64,000 bases of DNA from Massospora cicadina (taxonomy: Eukaryota > Entomophthoromycota > Entomophthoromycetes > Entomophthorales > Entomophthoraceae). Below the pieces are notes generated by a model that saw only the letters and a program-made list of their open reading frames with translations, had not been told where the DNA came from and did not search any database. Position numbers and translations under genes: made by a program. Below are positions 47,801 through 59,544 of this stretch, one piece after another. The number at the start of each line of letters is the position of its first letter. Position 1 is the stretch's first letter. The stretch spans positions 62,001-126,000 of the forward strand of contig JAKSZP010005275.1 in the NCBI GenBank assembly GCA_022478985.1, in the 5' to 3' direction.

Positions 47801-49471
47801 CAAGAATACTTATAGCCCATTTATATGGGGTCAGGCCATCTTCCTGATGGCTTCTAACTTAGGCTGTTGCAGTTAAAGGACTCTGGAGTGTACCATGAAC
47901 CCAAGATATTAGTTGTTCTTTGAAAAAGATGATATTTGCAAGGCTTGATCTTAATATTAGCCTCTGAGAGCTGATGGAATGCTTCTTCCAAAATGAAGTT
48001 TGTGCTTTAAAACGTTTGAAAATAAACGTTAGTGTCACTGAGGTAGACAAGGATGCATGGCATCTTGAGATCACCCAGAACAGTGTTTATGGCCCTTTTA
48101 AACGTAGCTGGGGCGTTATATAGGCCTTACGGCATATGGTGGGCTGGAATAACCCTTTGGAGGTGATCATAGCACACTTTTCTTGTTCCACTGAAGACAA
48201 CTTGATCTGCCAGTACCCTGAGATCAGGTCCAAAGCTGAAAATAGTGAGCACCGCCCAGGCGATCTAAGGCATCATCAATTTGAGGCAGTGGGTATGAGT
48301 TCTTTTTAGTGATGCTGTTAAGTTTCTGGTAGTTAATCACTACCTGGTTAGTGCCATCCTTCTTAGACACGATTGATACAGGTGAAGCCCAAGAACTTTT
48401 TGATGGCTTAAACATACCTTGATCCAACATTTCCTGATTTCATAAGTAATATACTCCTCTGCAGACCTTGAGCGGCATATTGGCTGAGACCAAATAGGAG
48501 GGCGTTCTCCTGTGTCCACTTGATGGATGACGCCGTGAGTGCACCCCAAATCATGATCATGGGACGTGAAGATTTCCAAATATTCCTCAAATAGCGCCAT
48601 TGTTTGATCTTGATGCCCCTACAATAACCCCATCAAGGCTTTGCGCGAACCACTTCCATTATGCTGATCAAAGTTCTAGTGGGGAGGCCAAGTTCTTCCA
48701 ATGTGCCAAATTTGTGAAGATGAAGAACCTCATTGATGGGATCAGATGTAGATATACCACCACCTGGTGCATCTGGACCATAAGAGGCTCTTCTGCAGGT
48801 TTTCACGAAGCACTTTGATTTCCCTGTGGCCAGATACTAGTATTACTGGAGCCACTTGAGGTTCAAACTATGATTGTTGATAAGGGCTGAGGACCTCCAA
48901 ATACAACCCTTATGGTACCTCACCTTCAAGATCCATCCCTATTATTGCTTGATATCCAGATGGTATCATTAAAGCAATCAATTATTGTAGAGGCATCTCT
49001 TAGTACTCAAATACTTGATTATGGAGGACCTTAGTTTGCCGTTTCAACTGCCAATACAGATAGGAACTATGCCATCACAGTATGCGATGTTGATTTTGAC
49101 CATCTCAGGCGGAATCCTGGGATACCTCCTTTGATGTGAAGTGATAGGGATTCGCTGACCAAAGTTCTTGAAGGTTTCTTCCATCATGTCAACTATGGCA
49201 CTAAAACAGCACATAAAAGCGACATCAATTTACATGTCTAATTGTGATATAAAAATACAATTGCTGGTGTGGATACAGCGATTGACCCAAAAAAGGCAAT
49301 GACTGTACACTCACTCTGACACATTATTTCTGACCCAGTGGTCCCAAATGCCACCAAGTGCTCCACATTGGGTTTCAACAGCAGCTTAGCTACCAACTTT
49401 GTCAAAAATATGTTGACCAGGGCGACAGTGTCAAAGATCACATGTATTTTTGTCTTTTCTACTGTTGGCAC
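44880..49471 (-). pseudogene. pol: E7 pol pseudogene
   Basis: Protease at 49471-49238 (IHVIFDTVALVNIF: DTVA where DSGA/DTGA is expected; AFGTTGSEI). Reverse transcriptase at about 48600-47860 (KKDGTNQVVINYQKLNSITK, PLPQIDDALDRL; the active box appears as YLSD in a shifted frame near 48040). RNase H at about 47640-47345 (FIIQTDASLP, LEWWAL) resumes beyond the solo LTR near 46520 (GKPHRNLAN). Integrase at about 45800-44950 (EAIDHLTR, then stop, VEERNQ; YNISYHSEMGKSPFQLL). Nearly every domain has several stops, so this is an old copy. Confidence 0.7.
46554..47339 (-). repeat. probable solo LTR inside E7 RNase H
   Basis: On the minus strand it begins TGTTGGGATTTTAACCAGAT, close to the E7 LTR start (TGTCAGAAAATTTACCAGAT), immediately after LEWWAL of RNase H. 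It contains TATAAATAAC then AATAAAGAT, a promoter and poly(A) signal spacing typical of an LTR. GCGCC (47340-47344) and GCACC (46549-46553) may be the duplication with one transition. RNase H homology resumes on the far side. The left limit is less certain than the right. Confidence 0.6.
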
Positions 49472-49877
49472 TATAGTTCTCTAGACTGGCGTTGAGGTCC
49501 AAAGGTGGCTCAAAGCTGCTAATTTGCAGAAAAAGGTTGAGAAGGAAGCGGAAAGTTGGATAAGTTATTGTATAATTTATTAGGCTTAGAATGATGTAAT
49601 ATTTATAGGGTGTGTTGGGACTTGGTGCCTCTGGGATCATTGGGACCTCATCCATTCAGGATCTTTACTGATCTTCCAGAATGGTCTCCTTGTGGGCATC
49701 CTCAATGGATTGTGTCGCCCAACTGACTAAATTGGTGGAAACGCCACCCCACGTGACTCTAAAATTGGGGAGGGGGTTCCTGAAGCCAATTCACTTTGGG
49801 TAGGTTCAGAAACTGAATTGGTACAGCCTGATCCAGAAGTGGGGAACTTGATTTGATCGCTATCTTAAATTCCAACA
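49463..49877 (-). repeat. E5 3' LTR
   Basis: Starts TGTTGGAATTTAAGATAGC on the minus strand right after TTGAGGGGGGCAT. Partner of 55583-55997, equal length. Confidence 0.92.
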
Positions 49878-49890
49878 ATGCCCCCCTCAA
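49878..49890 (-). other. E5 polypurine tract
   Basis: TTGAGGGGGGCAT on the minus strand abuts the 3' LTR. Confidence 0.82.
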
Positions 49891-52800
49891 GATCCTGTCA
49901 GAGAGGGGAATATAGTTGCAGGAACCAACCATGCACCCAATTAACCATGGTTCCTTGGTTGATGTCAGTAATGGAGTACTTGAACTTCACTCTATGAATG
50001 ACTTTATAGGGTACAGACCAAAGTACGACTAGCTTATTTTGTCAGCCTCCAGGTCAATGGTGATAAAAGAGAACGATATCACCTAATTGAAAGTTTGGTA
50101 AGGAGGGTCATCCAAGATTAGATCGGGATGTCTCTCTTCCAGTGGTGGTGATAATGCCTTGAGTGGCTTGGGCTTGAAGCCAGACAAATTCATCAGCTAA
50201 GGCCCTCATTGTTAATTTGGAGTTCTCAGGGGTGGAGGTCTCGAGAATTGGCTGGATGCTACTTGGCAGCCAAGGTGCCCACCCATATAGGGCTTAAAAT
50301 GGGGACATCTTGATAACTTGGTGATAGCTTACTTGGTAGGCAAGCAAGGCGCTGGGTAGATAATGGTTCCAACAAGCAGGGTCCGAGGCAGCTAATTTTT
50401 GAAGAATGGAAATAAAAGTTGTGTTAGCCCATTCAACTGCCCCATTAGTGGAGGGGTGGTAAGGTGCAGCGAAACTCTAGGTAGTGCCAAATAGCGAGGT
50501 AAGTTCTTGCACTACCTGTGAGGTGAAGTTCAATCCATTGTCCAAAAGTAAGGTTTGAGGGCACCCATGCTGGGTGAAAATGGATTGGACGAGGAAAAAG
50601 GTTGTGGCTTTGGCAGTAGCAGCCAGGACTGAAATCGCTTCAACCCACTTGGTTAGATGGTCCACAGCTAGGATAATATATTTATGGACATGAAACCCAG
50701 TGGGAAGAGGGTCCATCACATCAATGCTTACCACATTGAAAGGCCCAGTCAGGGCAACAACTAAATGTTGGAATTGAGGGTTGGCTCAGTCTTACGATTG
50801 GCAAGCCATGCATGATTTCAGGACCTCCTGGATAGTCTCTATCATGCAGTACTAGTAGCATCATGATTTCAACCACTCGTGAGTCTTTCTGATGGCCCCA
50901 TGTCCCATGGTGGAATGGCCTTCTATCATAACATTAATTCTGGTGGAGGGGCGGATGTAAGGGAGCCACTTCTTGTTGACCTTCTTGTAAAGCATCTCAT
51001 CCTTAATTTGTGTGTCATGAGTCATCCTTCGGAGTTCATTCTGGACCTCTGGGGTTTCCAACTTCCACTGCTCAGGTCAGCCTATTAGTTCATACAACTG
51101 GTCCTCCTCGGGGGTCAATGCTGCTAGCACTGGCATCCTGGAGAGGCCATCAGCATTCTGGTGAATTGTGCCTGTGCAGTGGAAGATGGTGAAATTGTAG
51201 CTTTGAAGTTGTAGAGCCCACCTGGAGAGCTGACCATCAAGGTCCTTCATTTGTTGAAGCCACCGGAGCAAGGAGTGGTCTGTAATAATAGTAAAATGGG
51301 TACCATAGAGATAAGGCTGAAAATGTTTGATGCCAGTAGGACGGCTAGACATTCCCTCTTGGTGACGCTGTAGTTCCACTCAGCTTTACTTAGCGTCTTA
51401 ATAAAGTAGGCAACGGGGTGGTTGATTTGGTTTTCATCATGTTAGGCCAGGATAGCCCTGATGGCAATGTCACTCGCATTTATGAACAACAAGAAGGGTT
51501 GGTCAAAGCGAGGGTGAACTAGAACATGTTTAGTACATAGAGAGGTTCTCAAGGCATAAAAAGCCTGTTCTTGTTCAGGCTGCCACTCAAATGGCACATT
51601 TTTCTGTAGGAGGCAAAACAGTGGCTCCATGAGGTCGACAAACCAGGGAACAAACTGCTGATAATAGTTCACCATGCCAAGGAATACCTGGATATCCCTT
51701 AAGCTTTGGGGGCGCGACATCTTTTCTATTGAGGTGACTTTTTCCGGTATAGGCTGGATACTGTCCTTGGAGACCTTGTGCCCCAGGAACCCCAATTTGG
51801 ACTGAAAGAAGGAGCACTTTAAGGGTTTTAGCTTTATGGACGCCCTTTGTAGTCAATTGAAGACTTCCCATAGATGCTCAATGTGCCCATTAAAGGTCTG
51901 AGAAAAAATGGTAATTTCATCTAGATAAACAAGGACGCAGGAAAGCTTCAAGTCCCCAAGGATCCCATCCATAGCACGTTGGAAAGTGGCCAGGGTGTTA
52001 CAGAGGCCTTGGGGCATCCTGGTGGGCTCAAATAATCCCTCATTGGCTATGAGTGCACACTTAGCCCGGTCTTCAGGGGCGAGCTCAACCTGCCAATACC
52101 CGCTGGCAAGGTCCATGGCGGAAAAGTTTTGGGATCTGGTGAGCAGACGGAGGAAATTGTTAATTCAAGGTAAAAGATAACTGTCCTTTTTAGTGATGGA
52201 GTTAAGCCATTGATAATCCATCACCACCTGATGGCTGCCATCCTTCTTCTGAACCAGCAGAAGAGGAGAGGCCCAAGGGCTGCGCAAGGGCACCAGGAGT
52301 CCAGCGTCAAGTAGTTGTTTTAGCTCAACGGTCACCTGGGCCTCCTTGACCTTGCTCTTTCAGTAAGGTCAGGACCAGAAGGTAGGAGCAGCCCCAGTTT
52401 CTACATGATAAAGACCCCGTTCATTCTTCCGAAGTCATAGGTCAAGGTTGAAAATAGGTCCAAATATTCTTCAATAACTCTAGGACCTTATGCTGTTGGT
52501 CATATGAGAGGTCTTTTATGATATTAGTATCAACCAGACTAACCGGGGGTGGAGCTTCTAAACCAAAACCTCTCAAGCCCTTAAAGCTTTCGATGTCAGC
52601 AATAGCTTCCACTGGTAGTAGGTGGACATAGGCAGCAGGGCTGTTTGGACCTACTATTTTGGGTTTATCAATAAGGCTGTCCAACAGCACTGATATAGAT
52701 CCGGCAAAGGCTAGATCTAGGATCCCTGAACAAGTTAGCACCTCATTTGGAAATGGGTTGTATAGGCCTCAGACCTCTAGCAGGTACCCTGAGGAGATGT

Positions 52801-53370
52801 TGACATGAACCCAGGTATCAGCGATGACCTGAGATTTCAGGGGAATGGTAGTTGCCTTAGGTAAGTAAATTGGCATGCCTTCTTGCCCATCAACAGCAGG
52901 AGGGGGCAGTCAGACTTGGGAACCCCTAATATGATATTCGAGCTGATTGATTTGGCTTTCACTCTCTAGCAGGCAAGCTTGGGTTTTAAACTCAGTTTTG
53001 GAGTTGCGGGGGGTCTCAAAGAAAAGCAGGATATGATGACCAAGTAAGGATAGAAAGCCACCATAATAATGGAGCACTGCCATATAGTTTTAAAGAAACT
53101 GAGTCCCAAGGAGCAGATCATAGCTAGGGTTATCCAGAGCGACGGCGGGCATGTCTACAGTGAGCTTCCCGTTTCATATTGGTGAGAGGAATAAGCCCAT
53201 ATGGATTGGGTGCACTGGGAGCCAGCCATGCCATACTCCATATAGTGCAGCATATCAGGAGCGATCTTGATGCATTTCATCAACTTGGAGGATATGAAAT
53301 TTATGGGGGAACCACTGTCTACTATGGAATGGTCTGATATCTTATGAACTCAAACTGCAACCCAGGTGAC
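49891..53370 (-). pseudogene. pol: E5 pol pseudogene (protease, RT, RNase H, integrase)
   Basis: Protease near 53320-52970: SIVDSGSPINFISSKL. The linker and RT start are at 52741-52120 (WASPLLLVQKKDGSHQVVMD). The RT core is at 52116-51850: MDLASGYWQVEL, MPQGLCNTLATFQRAMDGIL, VYLDEITIFS, with Glu for the second catalytic Asp. RNase H: 51795-51442 and 51379-51077 (LFINASDIAIRAIL; ITDHSLLRWLQQM; NADGLSRMP). Integrase: zinc region HSTMGHGAIRKTHEWL (about 50900), core SIDVMDPLPTG, LLLDNGLNFTS, NGAVEWANTTF, all three acidic positions kept. Stops and frameshifts separate these blocks. Overall the best-preserved non-chromodomain pol here. Confidence 0.87.
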
Positions 53371-53539
53371 CAGACCTCCAAACTGGGGCGGCAGGGTGAG
53401 GAACATGGGTTTGTCATCAGAAGAAGAGTAAGAAGTATCAATTTCTTTATTATCATTAGATATTGAAACTTCTTCTTCAGATGCCGTAGCTCCTAGTTCA
53501 GTCAAGGTTGTGGAGTATTCTTAAGGCTGGGTAGGTTTG

Positions 53540-55447
53540 TCAGCACAAAGTGCCTCATCCTTCATGCTGACTGCCCTTTTCCCACCTCCTTGGCAAGTTG
53601 TTTCCAGAAGTTCTTGGCGCTGTGTCTGGAACTGTTACATTAAGTGCATCTGGATTGAGGATTTTTCTGGTTTTCGACCACATGGACTCTAGGAAGGTTA
53701 GAGGGGCCTGTGGAGGTAGCCTTAAAGTGTAAAGTCGGCATAGGGATCTCATTAAGGGCCTCCTTGATTTCTCGGATGCAGGTAAACCCCTTCTTATGAC
53801 CAATCATATGTATCTGGACCTCAGGTTAGGATCCCAACGCAGAAATGACAGCAGTAATGGCGTCGTCCAGGGTGATAAGATTCGTGGTGAACAAGGGTTG
53901 AGCTTGGGTGTAAAAGCAGCAGGCGAACTCTGTGGGGCTTTCTCCTTTGTTTAATTGGATACCCATGAAAGCCTGTTTTTGGTTGGCTAGGGTTTGGTTT
54001 CTACCAAACCCTTGGATTAAAGCTGTGCGGACCTGATCCCAAGTTGTGCACTTTTTCAAATGAGGGGTCATGATTTCCTGGGCAGTGCTATCTAGGCAGG
54101 AGTGGATATGTTTTACCTTCTGCTGATTGGTGGCCTCCTCCATGGAGCTTTCATAAGCGTACTGAAAGGATGCAATGTTCTATTGGCTGGGAATGAACCT
54201 TTCTTTAAAAATAGGTTTAAAGTTAGTTACCAGGGGAGCGGAGAGGGTGTTAACACCAGAGATAGGTGTTGGAACAAAACCTCAGTTTCTGCATAGTTGC
54301 GGGGGCCCTGCTGGTCTAGATGGCGTCATAGGCCCTCAAGTTCCTCCTGGACATCATCCCAATTTTTGGTTGAGAGAGGAAACGGAAACTTTGTCCGTGA
54401 CTTGCTCTTTTAGAGATTGTATGTCAGCATGCTGGCGGTGAAACTGGTCTTCTAGGGTGGTTAGGCAGGTCTCAAACCCTTGACAAGTTTGCTCCAGCCG
54501 AGAGATGCAGGCATCAGTAAGCTCAGAAAAAATACTTAAGTTTCCCATTTTATCCAACAGGGCATCTAGGGAGACCATAGGGTTAAGAGGGACTCCTTCT
54601 GTTCGGAGTCTGCATCCTTTGGCTAATTTTGAATTTGTTCATGTAAAACAGCCAAGGCTGTCATCACATCCTTCTGCCAGGGGTCCTCAGGGCCAGAAGT
54701 GGTGGAAGCTGAGGGACCTGGGGGTCTGGGGGGTCCACGGGGACCCTCTGGCCCTTTAGGCCTCTCTCGCCTCACAGGGCCTTAAGGCCCCTGAGGCCCC
54801 TCAGGACCTTCACCCCTAGATGGGTAGTTGCGGGAGGCCAGCTCCCAATAGTGTTGTTGTAGGGTCCCTACCAGATCCTTGACTTGGAGGAGGCATTGAT
54901 TCCAAGTTGGTTTGAGATGTTAGACGTTCCAACGCAGCTCATCCCCAAGATACCCAGAGATCCTATGATCTAACACCATTACCTGATCTCGAACTTCATT
55001 AATCAGCCATTAATTATCAATTATGGCCTCACAATTGTCATGAATGAAGGAGGAGGCTGCATTATAAAAATCGATGAGGTGGGTGTGTAGGGCCTGGGAG
55101 AGCTCAGTTGGCGTGAGACTTCTTGATGGTGCAACCCAACCAGATGGAGTAGGTGATGGATGGTGGGGTGAACGAAATGGTGGAGGTAACGTTTGGGGCC
55201 CAATGTGAGTTCTGCTGGTGGCAGCTGGGCCAAGATGTAAAGGTCCCACATGGTAGAGGGAATGGCGGAGGCGTGGGAATGACTAGTTCAGGCACCCGCA
55301 GAGTAGATGCCATTTATTAGTTGTGGGATTACCTCATTAAGGTTTTCATATTGAAGTTGGTACTGACTTCCATCAATGGAAGGAAGGGTGAACTGGAAAG
55401 CGGCTCGATATTTTATTATTTTGGGTTATGAGAGGCCGGTATTTCAT
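53540..55447 (-). pseudogene. gag: E5 gag pseudogene with Gly-Pro repeat
   Basis: The first ATG after the primer site is at 55447 (MKYRPL). A Pro-rich N-terminal region at 55313-55010 ends LTPTELSQALHTHLIDFYNA. A Gly-Pro collagen-like stretch follows at about 54840-54730 (EGPEGPQGP, stop, GPVRRERPKGPEGPRGPPR). A coiled coil is at 54578-54354 and the capsid core at 54143-53826 (TWDQVRTALIQGFG ... ESPTEFACCFYTQAQPL). A decayed knuckle near 53650 (RCT, stop, CNSSRHSAKNFW) has Phe for the last Cys. Several stops. Confidence 0.8.
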
Positions 55448-55559
55448 GACACGAGGTACTAACCCATTGGGCAATGCTTCTCGACTGACCAGCTGTTTGG
55501 TCTTCTAGGATTCTAGTTTTTTTTATCGTGATAGACGTTTTCACTTGGGACAGCTTGGA

Positions 55560-55582
55560 GCCCCAGCAGTGAGCACCACTCA
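55560..55582 (-). other. E5 primer-binding site
   Basis: tgagTGGTGCTCACTGCTGGGG on the minus strand starts four bases after the 5' LTR, sharing TGGTG-NN-CACT with E1, E4 and E7. Confidence 0.62.
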
Positions 55583-55997
55583 TGTTGACGCTACAGTTCT
55601 CTAGACTGGCGCCAAGGTCTGAAGGTGGCTCAAAGCTGATAATTTACAGAAAAAGGTCGAGAAGGAAGCGGAAAGCTGGGTAAGTTATTGGATAATTTAT
55701 TAGGCTTAGAAGGATTTGATATTTATAGGGTGTGTTGGGATTCAGTGCCTCTGGGATAGTCGGGGCCTCATCCATTCAGTATCTTTACTGATCTTCCAGA
55801 ATGGTCTCCTCATGGGCATCCTCAATGGATTGTGTCGCCCACCTGACTACATTGGTGGAAACGCCACCCCACGTGACTCTGAAATTGGGGAGGGGGTTTT
55901 TGAAGCCAATTCACTTTGGGTAGGTTTGGAAACCAAATCAGTATGGCCCAATCTAGAAGTGGGTTATTCAATTTGATCGCTATCTCGAATTCTGACA
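55583..55997 (-). repeat. E5 5' LTR
   Basis: Starts TGTCAGAATTCGAGATAGC on the minus strand and ends TCAACA. Partner of 49463-49877. Confidence 0.92.
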
Positions 55998-58785
55998 TCC
56001 ACAAAAAAGGCACAATAATTACACCTAGAATATGAAGAGCCATGATTGTTTAATATGTGAATATCCAAAGAATACTTCTTGAAAAGAATGTTCATGATAC
56101 TGGCCATGACCTAGGGGTATTCCTTTGCGATCTACTCCCTGTGAAATGGTTACATTCACTCCCTCCAACAAAGCCACATCTGAAGAGGGTTGGGGTTCAT
56201 ATGCAGAGTTCCGCTCCAATATTTGACAGGCGTAAGGTTTTTGAATTTCTTGATGGATCACCTTCAAGATGGCCTCCTTAGCTTGAAAGTGCGTTAACAC
56301 ATTTACATCATCAATGTTTTGTTGGTAGAGAAATATGTCATTGGATTGAAAGAACTGACATAGAGCGACTCATTAGGGTCAGGCGGTACATTTAAATTGA
56401 AGCAGAAGTAGAGGGTCTCACTCTACTCCGCTTGATCTTTCCTGCTCATAAAAATTTGGCTGCACCTCATGAGTGTTCTGTTTGGAAGGGCAGCTCGTCA
56501 TGTATTATCCTTGCTGGCCACATTTAAAAAACGTTGATTATAAAGGGTTCCTATCTCATAATGTCATTAAATGAACCAGGACAAGTGTTATAAGCCAGCT
56601 GGGGGCAGAGCAGAGAGTTAAAGAGTGGCTGTGGATGGCACAAATGGTCATAAATTTGGTCATGGGTTGGTCAACAGGCTTTAATTAATTCAGAGTTTAG
56701 CCGGCGGATTATAGGTTGACTGCTGCTGCACGCTCACTGAAGAAGATCCAGTGACAGCCACATGCGAATTCTGGTCTGCCTTGGGTGGACTAAACATTGC
56801 GGACAATCACTGCAGATAGTTGACAATCCAAAGTAAATGGATATCCCTTTGTAGAACTGGAGCCATCAAGTTGAAGAACTCCCAGTGTATTATCATGGCG
56901 GCAGTCTAAGAAAAACTTATGTCAGTCTCAGATAGGGTTTCTGCCCCTACCATAATGTGTGCTTTTTAATGTGAAGTAATCCGCAAACGCCATAAGGGTT
57001 TCATTCCGCTGAAACTCTATTGTCAGAAGTCAGATTTTTGTTGAGCCATTTTTTCCACCCCTCCCAGAAGGCGTAACAAAATATATTTGATTTCCTGATA
57101 AGTCACTGAGCTGCCATCCAGGTAACAGGTGACCTGATCAGCGCTCTCAACATCTAAGTCAGAAATTAGCAGCTTTGCCTTGTGGCAGTAAAAAACTCCT
57201 TTGACGTCAATTTATGGCGCTTGAAAAACCTGTGAATATTGACTCCCCGATTTAGTGGGGCAGCTTTTTAACATGCACACTCTCTTCTCGTTCTGATCTT
57301 CAGTTTCTAGGAGCAAATTTTGCGGTTTCCAGACTATTGAACGTAGCCCATATGGGGAATATAGGTGGTTGGGGGCAGAACTTGGTTCCACCTTGGTCTT
57401 GTGAGAAGTGGTGGCCTCCTCAGTCATAATTACAGTGATGACTGGGGAAAGCTCACTAGCGGACCCATAGTATTCATACGCATAGTCAAGACTATCCATA
57501 ACCTGACTCCCCTCACCAACTTGAGCAACAAAAAGTTCCTCCACGATCCTTTACACTTTAAATGTATTGCACTGACAATACTCTTCCTTGGTATCTTTTT
57601 TAATCTCATCAACCTTTTTTTGTAAATCCTGGCGAAATTTTTTCTCAGCATCCAGTTTGTACTCAAGATCTTTAAGAAGCTCAACCACATCATCAAAGTT
57701 CCTTGCAATCTAGAACTCTGGCATCCATTATCACGAGCTTGATGGGATATATCATAAAGTTGGCTTACTAGGTCACGTTCAAGAAGTTGTTCCTCATTTG
57801 ATTGTTGAAAATTCTCCAAAATTACTCTAAGATCAGCATATTCCACTGGCTCAACGGATGGAAGGGTCACAGCCCGTCACCAATTGGCGTTATTGACACC
57901 CCTAGGTGAGCTAACTGATCTAACAGTTGCCCATAAATGTCATAACTGAGGAATGACGCTCCAGGATTTTTAGTGATATGTGGTGGTTAAACCAATCACT
58001 TCTAAGCTAATTGAGGTCAATTGTGACGCTATCAGCTTAGTTGGTGACCCGACGCTTCATCAAGGAAATGCAGTCTCTGATGAGGGCCATAGCAGCATTG
58101 ATGCCTGACACTCATTTTTCATTTTTTGCATAAACCGTTTAATGTTCCCTCCCAGCGTAGTCACATCCTTATCCAGTCAAGCGTGAGGCCTCGCCAGTTC
58201 AACAACTCTCCCATAACCCATGGCAGCTCCTGGTTAACTAGGCCGCTAACTGATCCATCCAACCATGGGAGTCAGTAACATGGTTGTGCACTTGGAAAAG
58301 CGCCCCTAACCTCAAAAAACTTTTTCTTGAGGCGTTCTAGCAAACTGCAGTTGTCATTTTTTTACATCTGAGTGTACCACATCACATCCCCAACCTTAAT
58401 ATTATGATAAGCCAGGAGTTGCAGGGGCTGGCAAATTTTGCTGTACATAAGAAACAAGGTACTCTGCTTCCCCTTGCGAGTTAAGGTGGCGCATCAGGCC
58501 GGTGGTGGTCACACCAAGTAGGAAATATACAATTTGTACCACTAAGCCTGATATCACTGACTAAAGAACATGCTCATAAAATAGCAACAGTGTCTCCGTC
58601 ATAAATGTGGTATCCCAGAGTAACTCCATAATATTGAAGCTGTGTGAAGTTGACGTTCATGGACCATCCATGCTGAGCCAACTTGAGAGCTGGATAAGCA
58701 TCCAACTGCAATTCCTCAGAGAGTCGCCAAAGTAAGATAGCTCACTCACAGTAAAAAGGGCCAGTTCCTCATTGGAAGTTTCCAT
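55998..58785 (-). pseudogene. gag: E7 gag pseudogene
   Basis: The minus-strand ATG at 58785 begins METSNEELALFTVSELSYFG. A coiled-coil stretch (DLRVILENFQQSNEEQLLER) lies at 57870-57700. The capsid motif IEFQRNETLMAFADYFTL is at about 57030-56970. A decayed knuckle KCGQQG, stop, YMTSCPSK is near 56515-56475. The C-terminal part runs to 55998, where E5 interrupts before protease. Many stops. Confidence 0.7.
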
Positions 58786-58891
58786 AGGTTAGCTGCTATA
58801 CTTTTTTTGAAACCCCATAAGGTCTTGGCAAAGGTAGTGAAAATTTTGGCCATATTTACAGGTATTCGTGCTGCTTTAAAGTTGAATCAGT

Positions 58892-58914
58892 GGGCCCCCT
58901 TTAGTAAGCACCAT
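58892..58914 (-). other. E7 primer-binding site
   Basis: aTGGTGCTTACTAAAGGGGGC on the minus strand follows the 5' LTR end (CCAACA). The trailing GGGGGCCCA also occurs after the E8 site. Confidence 0.6.
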
Positions 58915-59539
58915 TGTTGGTTTCCATAAGATTAGATACAATCTGGCAGATCTATTGACAGATGTTAAAACGACTGATACAATGGAAGGGCAATATGACA
59001 ATCGCCATCCCTTAAATGAAGATAATAAAATATTTAAAGTAGAAGCAAAGCGCTTCCATAAACACAATACCATAAAAGCAGCATCAAACTGCAAAAACCG
59101 AGGGGTCTACACCAATACCAACTTCTTACTGCAGAGTCACACTGCATCTTAAACCAAATATGATCCACTTTTCACTCTCAGTTAGTATTATTATCTTCCT
59201 TGCTGCGGCCACTGACCTACAACTCAACCAATCAGGTAATCTCATTTTTATTACTTTATGTAACTCATGGCGGTATTGTAACCATATTGCCACATTTACC
59301 GTTTAATCTTTGGCATTTGATCCACCAGCAATCATTAATAGCTTAATAATATAATCTATTTTCAATTATCATTAGCTTTAGTCTCTGGAAATTAAATTAC
59401 ACCTATTGCAATTGAACTGCTTCCTGAGGCTAACATATCCGGCAGATTCCACTAAGATTGCTTGAATACCATTGTCAAACCTAATTGTATTTTAGTCTTT
59501 GACATAGTGGGAGGAAACCATCTGGTAAATTTTCTGACA
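58915..59539 (-). repeat. E7 5' LTR
   Basis: 625 bp, minus strand TGTCAGAAAATTTACC to CCAACA. Partner of 43768-44700 and free of R3. Confidence 0.87.
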
Positions 59540-59544
59540 GCAGG

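Larger units (their letters stand above)
49463..55997 (-). mobile_element. E5: complete but decayed Ty3/gypsy element inside E7
   Basis: Both LTRs are 415 bp (5' at 55583-55997, 3' at 49463-49877). The flanking duplication is TCTAC / TCCAC, one C/T change. The minus strand shows a primer site, gag, zinc knuckle, protease, RT, RNase H, integrase and a purine tract, with no chromodomain. The 6.5-kb element has compact LTRs compared with E4. Pol retains long open stretches but the RT box is YLDE, and gag and pol contain stops. Confidence 0.92.
43768..59539 (-). mobile_element. E7: Ty3/gypsy element inside E8, carrying E5, a solo LTR and retroposon R3
   Basis: LTRs at 58915-59539 (5', 625 bp) and 43768-44700 (3', about 630 bp without R3) align. 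GCAGG flanks both outer ends (43763-43767, 59540-59544). On the minus strand, primer site, gag with zinc knuckle, protease, RT, RNase H, integrase and purine tract appear in Ty3/gypsy order. E5 is inserted just upstream of protease. A solo LTR splits RNase H, and R3 sits in the 3' LTR. Net length is near 8 kb. All frames are strongly decayed. It is related to E4 by gag (FQRNET..AFADYF vs FQRNES..DFADRF). Confidence 0.87.
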
